Part shown: positions 31,444 to 43,900 of the stretch, in pieces
Position numbering within the stretch: the first letter of the stretch is position 1
Layout of the letters: each line of letters opens with the position of its first letter
From: Mya arenaria
Taxonomy: Eukaryota; Mollusca; Bivalvia; Myida; Myidae
Assembly: GCF_026914265.1 (NCBI RefSeq)
Contig: NC_069133.1
Coordinates: 32,958,817 to 33,022,816, forward strand
Reading direction: 5' to 3'
Length of the DNA: 64,000 nt
Notes under the pieces: model-generated
What the model was told of the DNA's origin: nothing
The model's database searches: none
What the model saw: only the letters and a program-made list of their open reading frames with translations
Position numbers and translations under genes: made by a program

Positions 31444-34400
31444 CTGGAGTGAGGAAAGATAAGAAATGGATTGGTTAGTTTTACTGATGAAATAAAAGAT
31501 GCACTCTTACTCCCAAATAAGATTTACCACAATTAATACAATTGGTTTAATATTCTAAAACGGATGAATAAATAGCGAAAACAATGGTTCTTATGAAGGA
31601 TACCGATTTTATTTTGAAAGAAAGTTGCGGTAAGCACGGTATTTCTACCTAATGAGACGATAGTAGTTCACAGTAAATTTTCTGGCACTCACCAACCATT
31701 TAATACTTTTGCGTGTTCAGCTATTAAATACACGGTTATAATCTTCATGATCTTGTTATCCGATAAAAATATATTTCATAAATGCATTATTTAGTATGTA
31801 GTAAAAGGTTTATCACTCAAAATGTTTGTAAAGCATTTGTACATGTGAATGTATTGATATTGAATAGGAGTGTCACTCTAAGCTCGACTGTGGCGGCATC
31901 TCAACATTTATAAAATCACAGTGACACACTCTAGTCCGTTTCCTTGGTAGACCCAAGAAACACTATGACCGGGGCACATGTTTCTGACCAGTTTTAAGCC
32001 TTAGTCTAGACCCGGATAATGACATTTTTTAAAATCAAAACAAAACATTTACATTTTTTTTTAAATATGTGAAAATAATAGAGAATGAGTAGCTATATAT
32101 ACAACAGTCTTCACCAGTTGTTGTTCCCCAAGACAGGCAGTATATATGTATATAAACAATACAATTCAATTAGGCCTAAATCGGCTCTGACTTGACAGGT
32201 TTTTTTATCAAAATTGATAATGTTTATGCGACTGTGTCGCATCAAACCATTTACTTACAGTGTAAGTACATACTTACGACCTTTTACCTTTATTAAATGC
32301 ACACTACGCACTTTTACATTTAAAATCAAAGCGCTTAAAGCGTGAAATGCCGAATGAAACGGAACGTGTGTGAAGATTTCTCGGTTTGTCTCAGTTATTT
32401 CAGCCCAGAGTCTTGAGCATGTTGCATATGCATATTTATAAGCCACTGATATAAATCTGTTGATTTTGTCAACGAATGACATAGATTGAGGGCAATAATA
32501 AGACACATCAACAATACAGGGAATAAATAGTATGTGGATGATTCGATACAGAGGAATCCTGTCATTGTAGAAAGAAACCTTAAACATAAAACTCAGGAGC
32601 ATGTTGCATGTATTTGTTTCAGCGATCATACCCTGATAGTAAATTAAATACGACTCAGTCAAGTTTGAAGTGTAGTGTAGATTTTACTAAATGCATAAAC
32701 GCTTTATCCGTTGTAGTGCATTTTTTATGAAACCAAAGTTCCAGATAAGGTTTAAATGTAACTGAGTATTACTCCATACTTTAGTAATTATTTGGGTATT
32801 TCAAATATTAAATGAGTATTTTAGTGACTGATACTTCATGGTTTTGAATTAATTGAGTGTCAGCATTAAAATCAAAGTATTTGCAGAGGAATTCGTGAGC
32901 ATGCATATTCTATAATTGGATAATTTCGTTAATGTGTTTTACAATAACATGACTATACTCAAAAAGGTAGCAGGCCGAAAGCCTTTCAACGCTCAAAGCG
33001 CTGTGTTTGAATTATGCCAAGATCAAGACCAAGAGTGGTGTTTTCACTGTTTATGTTTGATATAACAACCACATAATTATTATGTCTGACAAAAAACAAA
33101 AAAGTACATTATCTCCATAGGCCCTCCGTCCACATACCAAGTTTCCTTGACCTAGATATTATACCGTTTGCAGGATCCAGTCAAGAAGTTGTATTTTCAC
33201 TATGTTCGTTGAGTTTTTGCAGGATCCTGTCAAAAAATATGAAGTGTTCGTTGCCATAGCAACCATACCTTTTGTACAAAGAAAAAGACCAAAAGATCTC
33301 ACTTTAGCCCTGTATCCACATATCAAGATTCATTAATCTTGCTTGAACAAATCTCGATTGTTGCATCGTCCAGTTTTTTTTTTGTGGATGAACAAAGGGA
33401 CAGACAGACAGTCAGTCAGTCTCACGGACGGAGTGTAAACTTATAGTCCCCTCCAAGAGAAGAACTAATTAAAACAGTGTGTTTTACTTTGTAGTTTGTT
33501 CCATTACCTTCAATTGTCTTAATAAGTGGTTTATTATTAATCCTTACTACAGAACCCACATCTGCATTAAATTGTTACCTGCCTTAAGTAACCAATGTGG
33601 TCGTTTCCCTTAGGTGGCTGCTTAACATAGGTTCAACCATATAACATCTTAAAGTTTAATGTAGAAAGGGTTGGATACATGTTTACGAATGGAGTGTTGC
33701 AAGAAAGCAGTGTAAACGTGTGTAACACCAGAAAGCCATTATGGTTCAAGGTAACACTCTGGACAAAGTGCAAACGATTCGAATGGCAATAGAAATACCT
33801 GCACAAAGAGTTGAGCATAGAGCACAGAAGCCAATCTCCATTATGCCTTTGTGGTGGATAATTCTACGTCTTGCAATAACGAAAAGGATGGGAGAAATGA
33901 TCGCCGTCATACTAGCAGTACACGCCATGATTCGCAATGATCTGATATCTGAAATGTAAACAAAAATATGATAACAACAAAAAAAATTCTAATTAATGTT
34001 TTAATGGCAAACGTTTGATTCAAATACCGTGATGCCGGCCGCACTATTTTTTCCCTTTTGATCGGGTGGCTACAACTGAAACTCAAACGTAGCAAACGTC
34101 GTGATCTTAATTGCGTATATGTTACCGCCTTCCATAACTTTTAGTAACACGTTCCGGACTTCTTTGGCGACATTCTGGATATATTCATGTAACAGATTGA
34201 ATAAAGCACCATGATCATTTCATATACTAGTAATGACGATAGCTTTGAAAGTCAGCTCTGTTTAATTTACCTAAAATATGTTGACATGTTTCGCATCAAT
34301 TTATAATTCATGCGTTGGATATATATTTCCACGTGGAGCAGTTCTACAGGCCGCAGTTTCTCGAAACATCTTTAGTCCCTTTTAACAGGATTTAAAAGCT

Positions 34401-36642
34401 AAGCTCACTATTTTGTTTAATATAATTTTTATAAATCTTTTTCCTCCCTACCCTACACTTCTTTTGCCGTAGTATGGATTTTTTCCGTAATTTCCTAACA
34501 CATGTGCCTTTTTTAGTGTACATGCTAAAATATGACTATTTTAAATATTCCATAATAGTGATATACCCTGATATAGGTCGGATTGATACAAAATGCAGGC
34601 TCTCAAAAAAATATATGCCTACCTACCGACCCTATATTTGGGGAGATGTAGGTGGAAATTAAGAACTTTTTTTGCCATTACAACACAAATGAACTTCATG
34701 CTTTAAATGTGTATTATATTTATGGCTGCTAAAATATGGCAATAATTAGGTTATATCCAAGACCTGCATGCTTTTGACAGAGACAGTTACTTTTTTTAAA
34801 GACCATGTCACTGTGTAATCGTTTTAAGTATTTATTTACGATCTGATAAAATAAACCTTTAAATCACGGACTGAAATCAAGTAAAATTTAGAAAACAAAT
34901 GTTGATTAAATATCAATCTACAAGTACTTTAATGAATGGTCTCCGTTGTAACCTGTTATACCATGCAGGCATTCATCAATCATGATCAATAAAAATGGTG
35001 AGACATCCACTACAAAAGTTCTCTTTTTCATCAGTTGAAAAAATCACGGTGACCAACTTGTTGCCAATTGTTAAATTTCTAACTTTTATGAAAACTGAAT
35101 CGCGATCAATCATGATAAGACAATTGTCAGTTTTGTATAGTTAAAACATGGGATAAAATTGTTCCCCAAATTGGGAAATTTCTCCCTTTTCCTGAACACT
35201 ACGGTGCAAGGAGTTTTTCCTTGCTTGGTAAAGGGACAAAGGTGAAGAAATAGTTTGACCATGACAGTGGGAATTGCTAGAAACCATCCGATACATAATA
35301 AGAACCAGCTTACATAATTATACATTTCCACCGAAAAACAGTATGTATGGAAATCTTAATCACTGCACAAGATAGGTTCAATATAAAGCATTTTGTAAGT
35401 TTTTCGATTTTTTTCTCTCAGGATAAGGGGACATGTTGGCCATAATAGTTGGATTTGCTACATCGTGATATAAAGTTATAAACGGTGTTTGACTTCATGT
35501 CGTCGGACTTGACTACACATGCGTAGTTAGTTATAAACGGTGTTTGACTTCATGTCGTCGGACTTGACTACACATGCGTAGTTATTTAGAATTTTAGTAG
35601 ACCCAGCTAACAAAATAAAATATTACCACCAAGGGTAAATGGAGATTTGTATTAGTAACAAGTCACTGCATGAGAATTAATAGCTACAAAATAGCCCCCT
35701 TCCGGTTTTGTTGCCATATTCCGAGATGCATACTTCTTGAGATATCACACGATCTTTTCTTCCGAATGGACGGAAATATATTCATACCATTAAAAAATGC
35801 ATACACAATCTCCACATACCAAGTTTCATAAATGTAGCTTTTATACTTTTTGATTAATGCCAAGGTCTAGACATAAGTAGTTATTTTCATTTTATTATTG
35901 ACTTACAAAAAAAATATAGCACTACGTTACGTGCATAATCTTCTAATTGCCCACTATTTACATACCTACTTTCACTGACATAGCTTGCATACTCTTTGAG
36001 TTATTGCAGCGTCCAGTGTTTCCGAATGGACAGTCAGAGTGTAATAGTAGTATGTAAAATTATGTACCATGCAGTTAATCACGACGGGGAATCGCGCACA
36101 ACCGTTACCGCTGGTGAAGCGAGAAAATTGTTCTGCAAAGTTCCAGTGACGGTACTGTCAACGGATATTTTTACCAGGAAAGCCACGGTAGGTGGTCAGC
36201 TTCGACTCATTTTAATTAAAATTTCAGGCATTTCTTTGAAAAACGGTACGATGGTAACGGTTGTGCGCGTGTTAATGCCCAACGGTCTTGATCAAGGGGC
36301 ATACCTCAAGAACTACTTCCTACACATGCGTTCTTCTGTCTTCTTGGTGAATAGTTCTTGAATAAAGCAGCCTGAAACTGGACGAGCTAAAAATGGCTTA
36401 CCGGAAGCACGGAACAGTTTTTGGTACACTGACATGTCGCAGCCAACGGTTGCCTCACACGTGACCAGGTACCATATGCCCAGATGGAGGGAGGAGTGTC
36501 CCGTCTCCAGAACCGTCCAGCCGGGAGAGGCCGTCGCTGCCACGATGAGAAGTGCGCCGGGTACCAACAAAATGGCGGAAACTAGCATCCGACGGGCGTA
36601 GCGGGCTATGTAAGCGGCTACGCGAGCTCGTTCACCATCCAT
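31265..36642 (-). CDS. Claudin/PMP22-like four-transmembrane protein, copy B (3 coding exons)
   Basis: Coding exons 36642-36402, 33948-33799 and 31443-31265 join through phase-1 GT-AG introns to 189 residues. The first loop shows W42, G55-I-W57, C62 and C68, the W-GLW-C-C pattern of the claudin/PMP22 superfamily. Four hydrophobic segments are present: about 19-38, one in exon 2, one spanning the exon 2/3 join, and one in exon 3. IARYARRML near the start and GVLGFV at the start of exon 3 are shared with copy A, and exon 2 is 150 nt in both, so the two genes are tandem duplicates. The protein ends ..EKYM-stop. That stop lies inside AAATACAT|GTAAGG, a donor-like site at the same place and phase as the one in copy A. 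A longer spliced form therefore cannot be ruled out. Subfamily and function are not determinable. Confidence 0.78.
32950..33455. repeat. Dispersed mollusc-type repeat
   Basis: Contains CATACCAAGTTTCCTTGACC, two copies of TTTGCAGGATCC(A/T)GTCAA, GTTGCCATAGCAACCA, and a terminal GGGACAGACAGACAGTCAGT run followed by ATAGTCCCCTCC. This order is familiar from dispersed bivalve repeats. It lies in intron 2 of copy B. Non-coding. Confidence 0.5.
33799..33948 (-). CDS. Claudin-like copy B, exon 2
   Basis: 150 nt between TTTCAG and GTATTT. It encodes DIRSLRIMAC at its start and CSTLCAG at its end, membrane segment 2 and the start of segment 3. Confidence 0.75.
34100..35465. other. Intron 1 of copy B, no feature recognised
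   Basis: AT-rich intronic DNA. A 73-codon minus frame at 35110-35331 and a 62-codon plus frame at 34474-34662 lack motifs or splice support. Confidence 0.4.
35474..35583. repeat. Perfect 55-bp tandem duplication
   Basis: A 55-bp unit starting AGTTATAAACGGTGTTTGAC and ending ACACATGCGTAGTT occurs twice back to back (35474 and 35529) without visible differences, so it is recent. Confidence 0.85.
35590..36030. repeat. Dispersed repeat remnant
   Basis: Carries CCACATACCAAGTTTCATAAATG, TTCCGAATGGACGGAA and TTGAGTTATTGCAGCGTCC, which are words common to dispersed repeats elsewhere in the window. Ends are not defined. Confidence 0.35.
36093..36269. mobile_element. 177-bp foldback with perfect 17-bp TIRs
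   Basis: CGCGCACAACCGTTACC at 36093-36109 is perfectly inverted at 36253-36269. The 121-codon plus frame spanning it (35996-36361) is read-through of this element and not a gene. It lies 130 bp from the donor of copy B exon 1. Confidence 0.6.
36402..36642 (-). CDS. Claudin-like copy B, exon 1
   Basis: N-terminus, first membrane segment and extracellular loop (LGIWYLVTC with a second Cys six residues on). It ends TTCCG|GTAAGC, phase 1. The frame is open upstream of the ATG at 36642, but the alignment with copy A starts here. Confidence 0.75.
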
Positions 36643-36889
36643 GTTAGCATTAGTATCAAACAATTCCAAGTAATATGTAGGTAAAATCACCCATTTTTTG
36701 AGAAAACAGTAAAAATGGACACTCACTCAAATTGTACTACCTGGTTTCTGGTTTCGCCTCACATAACTTGAAAACAAATAAACATGTATACATATGTGAA
36801 TAAGAAAGATAAATAGAGCAGCAATGCTGCAAAGGTCGAGTAGAGTTGCTGTCCTTGGTTGGAATGTGTTAATTTTTTTTTAAATTGTC

Positions 36890-37780
36890 CATTCTTTGTC
36901 CATGAGAGCAGAGGGGTAGGGTAAGATGTTATGCCACACCTATGGCCACGCCCCCTCTTATCAATTACCAAAAAAGTAAAAATATTCACAGGCTTACACC
37001 TCAGTAACATGTTAACAAAGCTGTGTAAAAAAGATTCAACACACTTCATGAACGATTATCCACAGCTGTGTGTCGAGTTGCCACAGTTGTGCAATGATTC
37101 GCCACATACATCACACCTGTATTACGATCATCACACTTCAATACTTGAATGTTCGCCACAGATGTAAAAACAGCTCCACAACTTTTAAGTGCACAATTTT
37201 CAGCGAATGCGACTCAAAAATGCCCACACCCAAAAAGTCCCAGTCCAAAAATATGTATTGGTTTTTCTGGTCATAACTTTTAATGTACATTGATAAAAAG
37301 ATTCTTGAAAACGTAAAAATACATGTATTTTCGTACACTTTGAAAATAGTGCAACGTCAGATAGTTTAGCATTTAGATCACATTGAGAATATTTACTTTT
37401 TGGTTTGAAAAACGCTTCAATGGTGATATGCTTAAACTTCAATGCCCATTGCCAGATGACACATTCCTTTTTGGCTATAACTGAAATGAACTAGAAGCTA
37501 AATGGTGGCATGAAGCGCCTGTTGAAAGAGCCTATGACAAACATAATGCTAACCTTGACCATTCATCTCTTAGTGTGACCTTGACCATTGAGGTACACAT
37601 CAGTCTTTTGCATGATACACGCCTCATCATGGTGAACGTTCATGGCAAGTTTATTTTTGAAATCCTATGAGGCATGGTCAAAATACAGCTCGGACAAATT
37701 CATTCATTCCGGACGGATACACGCACATACACGGAACCACCATAGTAACAACCATATCTCGCTCACCGCAAGCCGGCTCG
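36890..37780. repeat. Cluster of dispersed repeat pieces
   Basis: CCACACCTATGGCCACGCCCCC, CTTGACCATTCATCTC...GTGACCTTGACCATTGAGG and CATGGTGAACGTTCATGGCAAG are typical of dispersed mollusc repeats; a CCATAGTAACAACCATA word ends the block. Overlapping frames up to 96 codons have no recognised content. This is the upstream flank of claudin-like copy B. Confidence 0.4.
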
Positions 37781-37789
37781 ACAAAAAAC

Positions 37790-40260
37790 AAGTCGTTTTT
37801 GACATTTATTCCATTTGCAATTACTTTCAAAATCAACACTTGGTACTTGAGAAGGAAAATAACATAATAATAGCATTATGATGGAGAAATGTTTGGTAAT
37901 GTACCATATGTATATTTAAAATATATATTCTTATGAAGTGTTGGTAATATGTAATGTGTAGGATAGACAAATGAAGAAACAGGACGAGATAATCGCTAAC
38001 AAAGTCAACAATTTCAAAGCATGTCAGAGAAACAAAAAGACTCATACATACATTGATACAAACAGTTGATAACAGCAACAAGCAGTAACATGTCTTCGAG
38101 TAACAAGAGAGCCTCGGAATGAAATACAACACTTGTCAGTTTATTTTGGAGGGATTTCCAGTTGAACAAGGGCATAACTCAATAATAATTAAAGAAATAT
38201 TTATGCACCTTGCTATACATGAGCATACCGTCTACAGTATTATGTAAACCAAGTTTCATTTGAATGTTATTTTTGGTTTTTGCCACAGATTTTGCATAAA
38301 GTCTAAAAAATTATCATTGAAGAACAGACAAGCTAAAAATGACATAAGTGGAAAATATGACGCCAATGTTTCATGTGAGTACAAATCCAGGCACCATGGC
38401 ATGGTTTGAAGGCTATGGCTACATAAAACATAGTTTGCTTTCTTTTAAATGATGTGAAACACTGACAAATTACCTGTTGCTTAAATTTAGTTACAACTAT
38501 CACTGCTTGTTGCTGTTAGCCAATAGTCAAATACACATTTATTGAGATACAACATGCCATGTCAATAGTCATGTTGATTATGAACATTGAGTTCAAATAA
38601 ATTATAAACTACAGAATTCAATGTCTTTTTAAACCCCTATAATGACAAAAATAGTATGCATTTTGTTTTCTTTCTTAGTCACATAAGAAAAAGTGTAAGA
38701 TATAGATAGTGTTTTATCAAGAATCCTAGGAGCATTTTGTCCCAGTACTGCACTGTTTCAAATCTCTCCTATGTACAAATTCATTCATAGGAATCCTGAT
38801 GCAACAGCTGTTAGAATTTCAAGGTAAAATATTTGTTTTAGGACAATTTGTTTGTGTAATCCTTTATATAAATACAGAAAATATTACAATGATCCTTATT
38901 GTATATATATATATTAGTTAAAACAATGTACATATATATGATATATTTACAATGCTGACCATGAACATTAATTAATAAATGGCATAAAAATATGATGACC
39001 ATGAACATTTATTAATGGCAGATGATGACCATGATCATTAATTAAGGGCATGTGACAAATAAATTAATTAAAACAGATAAAAATACACAATAATGATGAT
39101 AATCATCATAGAAACAAAATTCATCGCAACCCTAACATAAAATGAATTATTAATATATATAAAAAGGGTATCTACCAGTCTATAAATAAATGTGATGCAA
39201 TGTATTGAAACATAACAATCAGGGCATGGCAAAGCCAATGCTTGTATTATTGGGTGTGGTTGTATTCTCAGTCGAACAAGGGACATCAGTTTTCTATTAT
39301 TAAAGCCAGTTTTATGGGCTTTTCTGTACATGTATGTATTGCCTCCTGCAACATATGTTTCAAGGTTTATTTGATATCTTGAATAGTTTTAGAGTTATGG
39401 CCAATGTTTGCGAACGACAACACTGCCTTTGCCATGAAGGACACCAAGGCCTCGAAAGATCTTTGAAAAGTGTACAATACAGATTTACAATGAAACACCT
39501 TTTTTTACTAGAATAATCAATATACAGCAATGAATGGTCATGAAAAATAATTAAGTAACGAAGTAATGACAGATGAGAATATTAAGCCAATGCCTCCCTG
39601 AATTCCGTTACACATGTTGAACACAATTAGTGGTATCTATAAATTGTTTTCATCAGTCACCGGAGACTTGGGAGAAGTCTCACTAACTTTTTTCAGTCAT
39701 AGAATCAAAATACAGTAGTTACACAATTTATTACTCTGAAATCCCTCTTGGGCTCCACTGACATTGACCTTTGGGTTGAAGGCACAAATGTTATACGCAA
39801 CACACTCCTGTTTCAAAAGTCTCGCTCCTTTCTTCAGGTTTTAATTGCATTTATGCAAACACTTCTGAAATCTGCCATAGGTGTTTAAAAAACATAATTT
39901 CATGTTTACATTTGTACAAACTTTAATATTTTAGCACTGAAAAGTAAACAACTTCCTCCATGTTTTGTACTTTTTCAAATCATTGCTTTTCAATCACTAG
40001 TTTTTAAACTGTTCATAGTCACTATTGCAAACAGCTGTAAAATTCGCCTCCAATTTTTCATTTACAGCTTGGATGTCACACATTGTTTCATACAAATTTA
40101 TTTTCAGCTGAATTGGATCATTCTTATGTTGTTTAATAGCACAATTTAAACTTTTATTCCAAACATGTAGGCCTTTGGACACACTACATGTATATTTTCA
40201 AGTTCATTACTTATTTCTACATACAGAAACTCATTTTCCTTTCAGAACCATGGCACCATT
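37790..40260. other. Intergenic with repeat pieces
   Basis: Holds dispersed-repeat words (GAACAAGGGCATAACTCAATAATAATTAAAG at 38164, related to AGAGGTATAACTCAACAATTATTAAAG at 41217) and a short tandem repeat at 38960-39055. No gene was recognised. The 3' end of the NCAPH transcript is expected at its upper edge. Confidence 0.4.
38960..39055. repeat. About 35-bp tandem repeat, three copies
   Basis: TGATGACCATGAACATTAATTAAT-like units followed by GGCA occur three times with small differences. Confidence 0.6.
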
Positions 40261-40843
40261 GGTTGTTAAAAACATTAATAAGATGTTTATTTCAAACAAT
40301 AACTTGAATGTCAACTTTACACTAATAACACTATACATGTATTGGTTGAAGTCCTATTTCTAGGTGTGCTTAGGTCTCTAGATATAGCCTGCGCCATATA
40401 ATTTGAACAGTAAAAACAGACGTTCACTTAGTCTTGTTAGGTTATCACCTGGTATCAAATTGGGCTTAATTTTCTATCAGATATTTTCAGTATAAATTCT
40501 CTTGGTTGCCATCAATGAAGATTATCCTTTTCACCTGGTTTTATGCAGCATATTTCAAATCCTGTCAGTATTCATATCAGGGATAATAACAGACCAAATA
40601 TCCCAACCCTGAAAATTTAGTTTGAGTATGAGGGAGTCATAGTCCAATCAGGGTTTAGGGACTAACACCCCTGTTGAAATTGTTTCCAAAGCCATTTATA
40701 TCCATTTCAAGGTACTTCTTACTATTTCAATGTATACGCCAGCAATAAATTTAGTTAACAACTGTACGATAGTCTGAATGTTGTAAATCCTGAATTTTGG
40801 ATTAATCCTGAACATTATCACCCCTGTGACATTGATGTGATCC

Positions 40844-40900
40844 TCAGAGTCCCTGGGTAATCAGTAGGTCCTCCATGTTCATTGTCTCAATCTTTAATGT
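40844..40900 (-). CDS. NCAPH: NCAPH last coding exon
   Basis: Residues 731-748, [18 protein letters not shown] then TGA, corresponding to LKLEGTEDLSDVLVRQGD in human. The 3' untranslated region continues below; a minus-strand AATAAA lies at about 40286-40291 but poly(A) site choice is unproven. Confidence 0.93.
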   Translation of the reverse strand, partial: TLKIETMNMEDLLITQGL

Positions 40901-43900
40901 CTGAAAGCACAGGAAAACAAGAATGACCATCTTGACAACTATAAAGTAGAAATTATCTTACAATGACAAAATCAACTTGTAATTCATGGTGTTAAACATG
41001 TGGGACAAAACAAAACAGACCGACAAGCTCACTCCTATATCCGTCCATTTTTTTGTTTTATGGGGATATAAGTAGACTTAAGATGAGTAAGACCAAATTT
41101 TATCATTGTAACTACATTAAGTCATTGACATCTTCAATCAAGCTATGCTGTGTAATATTAGGAAAACTGTGGAGTGAATGTCAATTCAGTTCTTTTTTCA
41201 GTCGAGGTATATAAAAGAGGTATAACTCAACAATTATTAAAGCGAGATGGAATGTGCCTTGGCAGTTGCTGTACATGTGCGTACTATCTTTGGCAAAATG
41301 TGAACCGAGTTTCATTTCAGCATCTTAATATAATTTTTTTTTAAGTGATGGCTTAGGATAACATTTCTGCATGCCAAAGAGGACACCTAGGTTATCAAAA
41401 TACCTCAGTTGTTTCTGTTTCTTTTCAGATTTTCAGAACACAAAAACTTACAACTGAGGCAAACAAAACAAACATCATCACATCTGGTAACATGGAAAAC
41501 CAAACCCATACTGTAACTGAATCCTACAACTACCCAACCCACCTTTTCATTCGCAAGATGCAGTAGACACACAAACGCAATGGGGACGCTAAGATTTTTT
41601 GCCGTCTGTCCAGAGACTTTTTCCGGCAGATCATCAAGCAATTTCTGGAAGGTTGTTTGCCCCTGCATCTCTTTATTCTCACTGCTAGGCCCAGGGCTCG
41701 GTTCCACACTCGCAGAGTTGTTTTCGTTCCCTTCTTCTGTTCCTTGTGGCTGCAAGTGATAATAAATTTACCGAAGTTTAATTATGATATTTTGTACTCT
41801 GAAATCTGTAAATAAATACATATTGCATTGCCACACATTTTGCACATCTATAGTGCCAACCCCTTTCCAAGATTCATGTGTACACATCTGGGATGGTCTT
41901 CTCGTACTCATACTTACTCATGTACCAATTTCAAGCTCTTGGTACTCTGACAGTACTTGTCTTAAATTATGATACAACTTCTCATAAGTACTAATACTTA
42001 CTGGAGTACTCGAAGCAAAATGGTCAGTACTTATGAGTACTTTACATATTTTTCTGACTTTTCCAAAACATTTGAAGTCAATTCATACTTTGATATACTT
42101 TTTCTCTAATAATGTATGTTCATAATTTATCTTATTCTATATATCTCATTTCAGTATGTCATTTTTATCAAGTTGATGCTGCTAATTTTAGGATGCTTGG
42201 CTTGCCTCCATTGTTTCCATAGTATTATGTCCAGCATTTTAGTTCATGCACAATTACCACAGACACAAAAACTATAAAACTAACAGGCTAAGTTTAAAAA
42301 TAATCCAAAAAGATCAAATCAGAAAATGTATTCCATGTACCTGATCGCTTGTTTTTGGAGAGGCCTTGAGCAAATGCCACATGGATGACTTGAGTCGCTT
42401 CACATCTAGTTTCTTGGCCGTCTTTGCATAGTCTATGTCTATCTTGGCCACCTGTGCAAATTGAAATACTACAAAATTTAGTAAATGCACATGGATTTAT
42501 ATTATATATACATCAATAAGAAACATTAAAGGTTTGAAACCACAAACAGTTTCTTAGCACTCTTTGAATAGTCTAAGTCAATCTTAACAACCTAGCTCCA
42601 AATTCTCGAGATATCTTATATGAAGCAGTTTAAAAAGTCTCAAAACACTTTAAAAAAGATAAAATTTCACAATTTAAACCAAAACTAAAACTGTGAGCTA
42701 AGGTTGATCCTGTTATTAGGGACTAAGGTTGTCTGAGCAAAATGGGGCCTGAAATTTGGAAGTTACTCACTGCCAGGGTATAAACCTTACAGGGTTGAGC
42801 AAGTAAATAAACAAGTGCTGTCTCCAGATTTAGCTATCAAAAATTCAAACTGACAATTACCTTATAAGGCTGAGCAAGTAGTGTATTCCCTGTAAGAAGA
42901 GTGCCGTCGCCAGGGTTAGCCTGTGTAAATGTGTCCTGGCTCTGAGAAAACGGATCCTGGGATGAGCTTGATTCAGAATTAAAGTCTGTTCCTGCCGCAA
43001 CAAAGTTTCCAAAGTCTACATCGCCACTGTCATTGTCATCATCTACATTCTAAACACACAAAAAAAGATGTTTATAGTAGAAGATTTTGTATTGAAGGAC
43101 ATTCTTAGTGGCCAAAAGCAGGAAATCTTTAATCATGTAAAACATAGTATGTTTAGCACTTTGCTATAATATCATGCATTTATCAAAAAACAGACAAATT
43201 CAAAAATTCAAGCCCAAAACTAAGTATTACGGTACATTCTGACAGGAATCATACTAGTAGGATGTATGATGTCTTTAAACATTGCTATCAATGTATGTAA
43301 AGATAGGATTAACAGTGAATTTGGTCATTTTCAAAGTTAAAGGGCTGTTACACCTGAGTAAAGAGTGAAATGATATTGTTTATCTAAAGCTGTTGAGGTA
43401 TTATGTCTATAATTTACCATTTAGTCTATAAAGAAAGCAGAAACTGCCACTGTGTCTTCATAAGCTTATCATGCAGGTTCATAGCTAGTAACTTTGTTAC
43501 AGACAAAGTTTTAAACATGTGTACCAAATAAGACAACATACCTCATCATTAGGACAGTAATTCTCCCTGTCGTTAATGTTTTCATAATCATAATTTTCAA
43601 TGGCATCGTCAACATCTGCACTGGATTTCTGTCGACGTATCTGCAAGAATTTTTTTATATTGTAAGTTTTTGCAAAGCTCTCTTCATAAACATGATAAAA
43701 TACATTCAAGTTTTAGCTTGAAGCCCATTTTTTTGGTAAAATGCTGAACACCTTAAAAAACAATTCAACAACTTTAATTGGAACACAAACACAAACAAGC
43801 TACTTATAAACTGATTTTTGTTAGCGTAAATTAAAAACAATCTCTAAAAGACCCATGTCAGAATACAAAAGCTTGAAATTCTAGAAGTATCCTTATTAAA

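Noticed and set aside
35996-36361. 121-codon plus frame as a gene
   Set aside because: It runs through a 177-bp foldback with perfect TIRs, has no motif and starts within a dispersed repeat.
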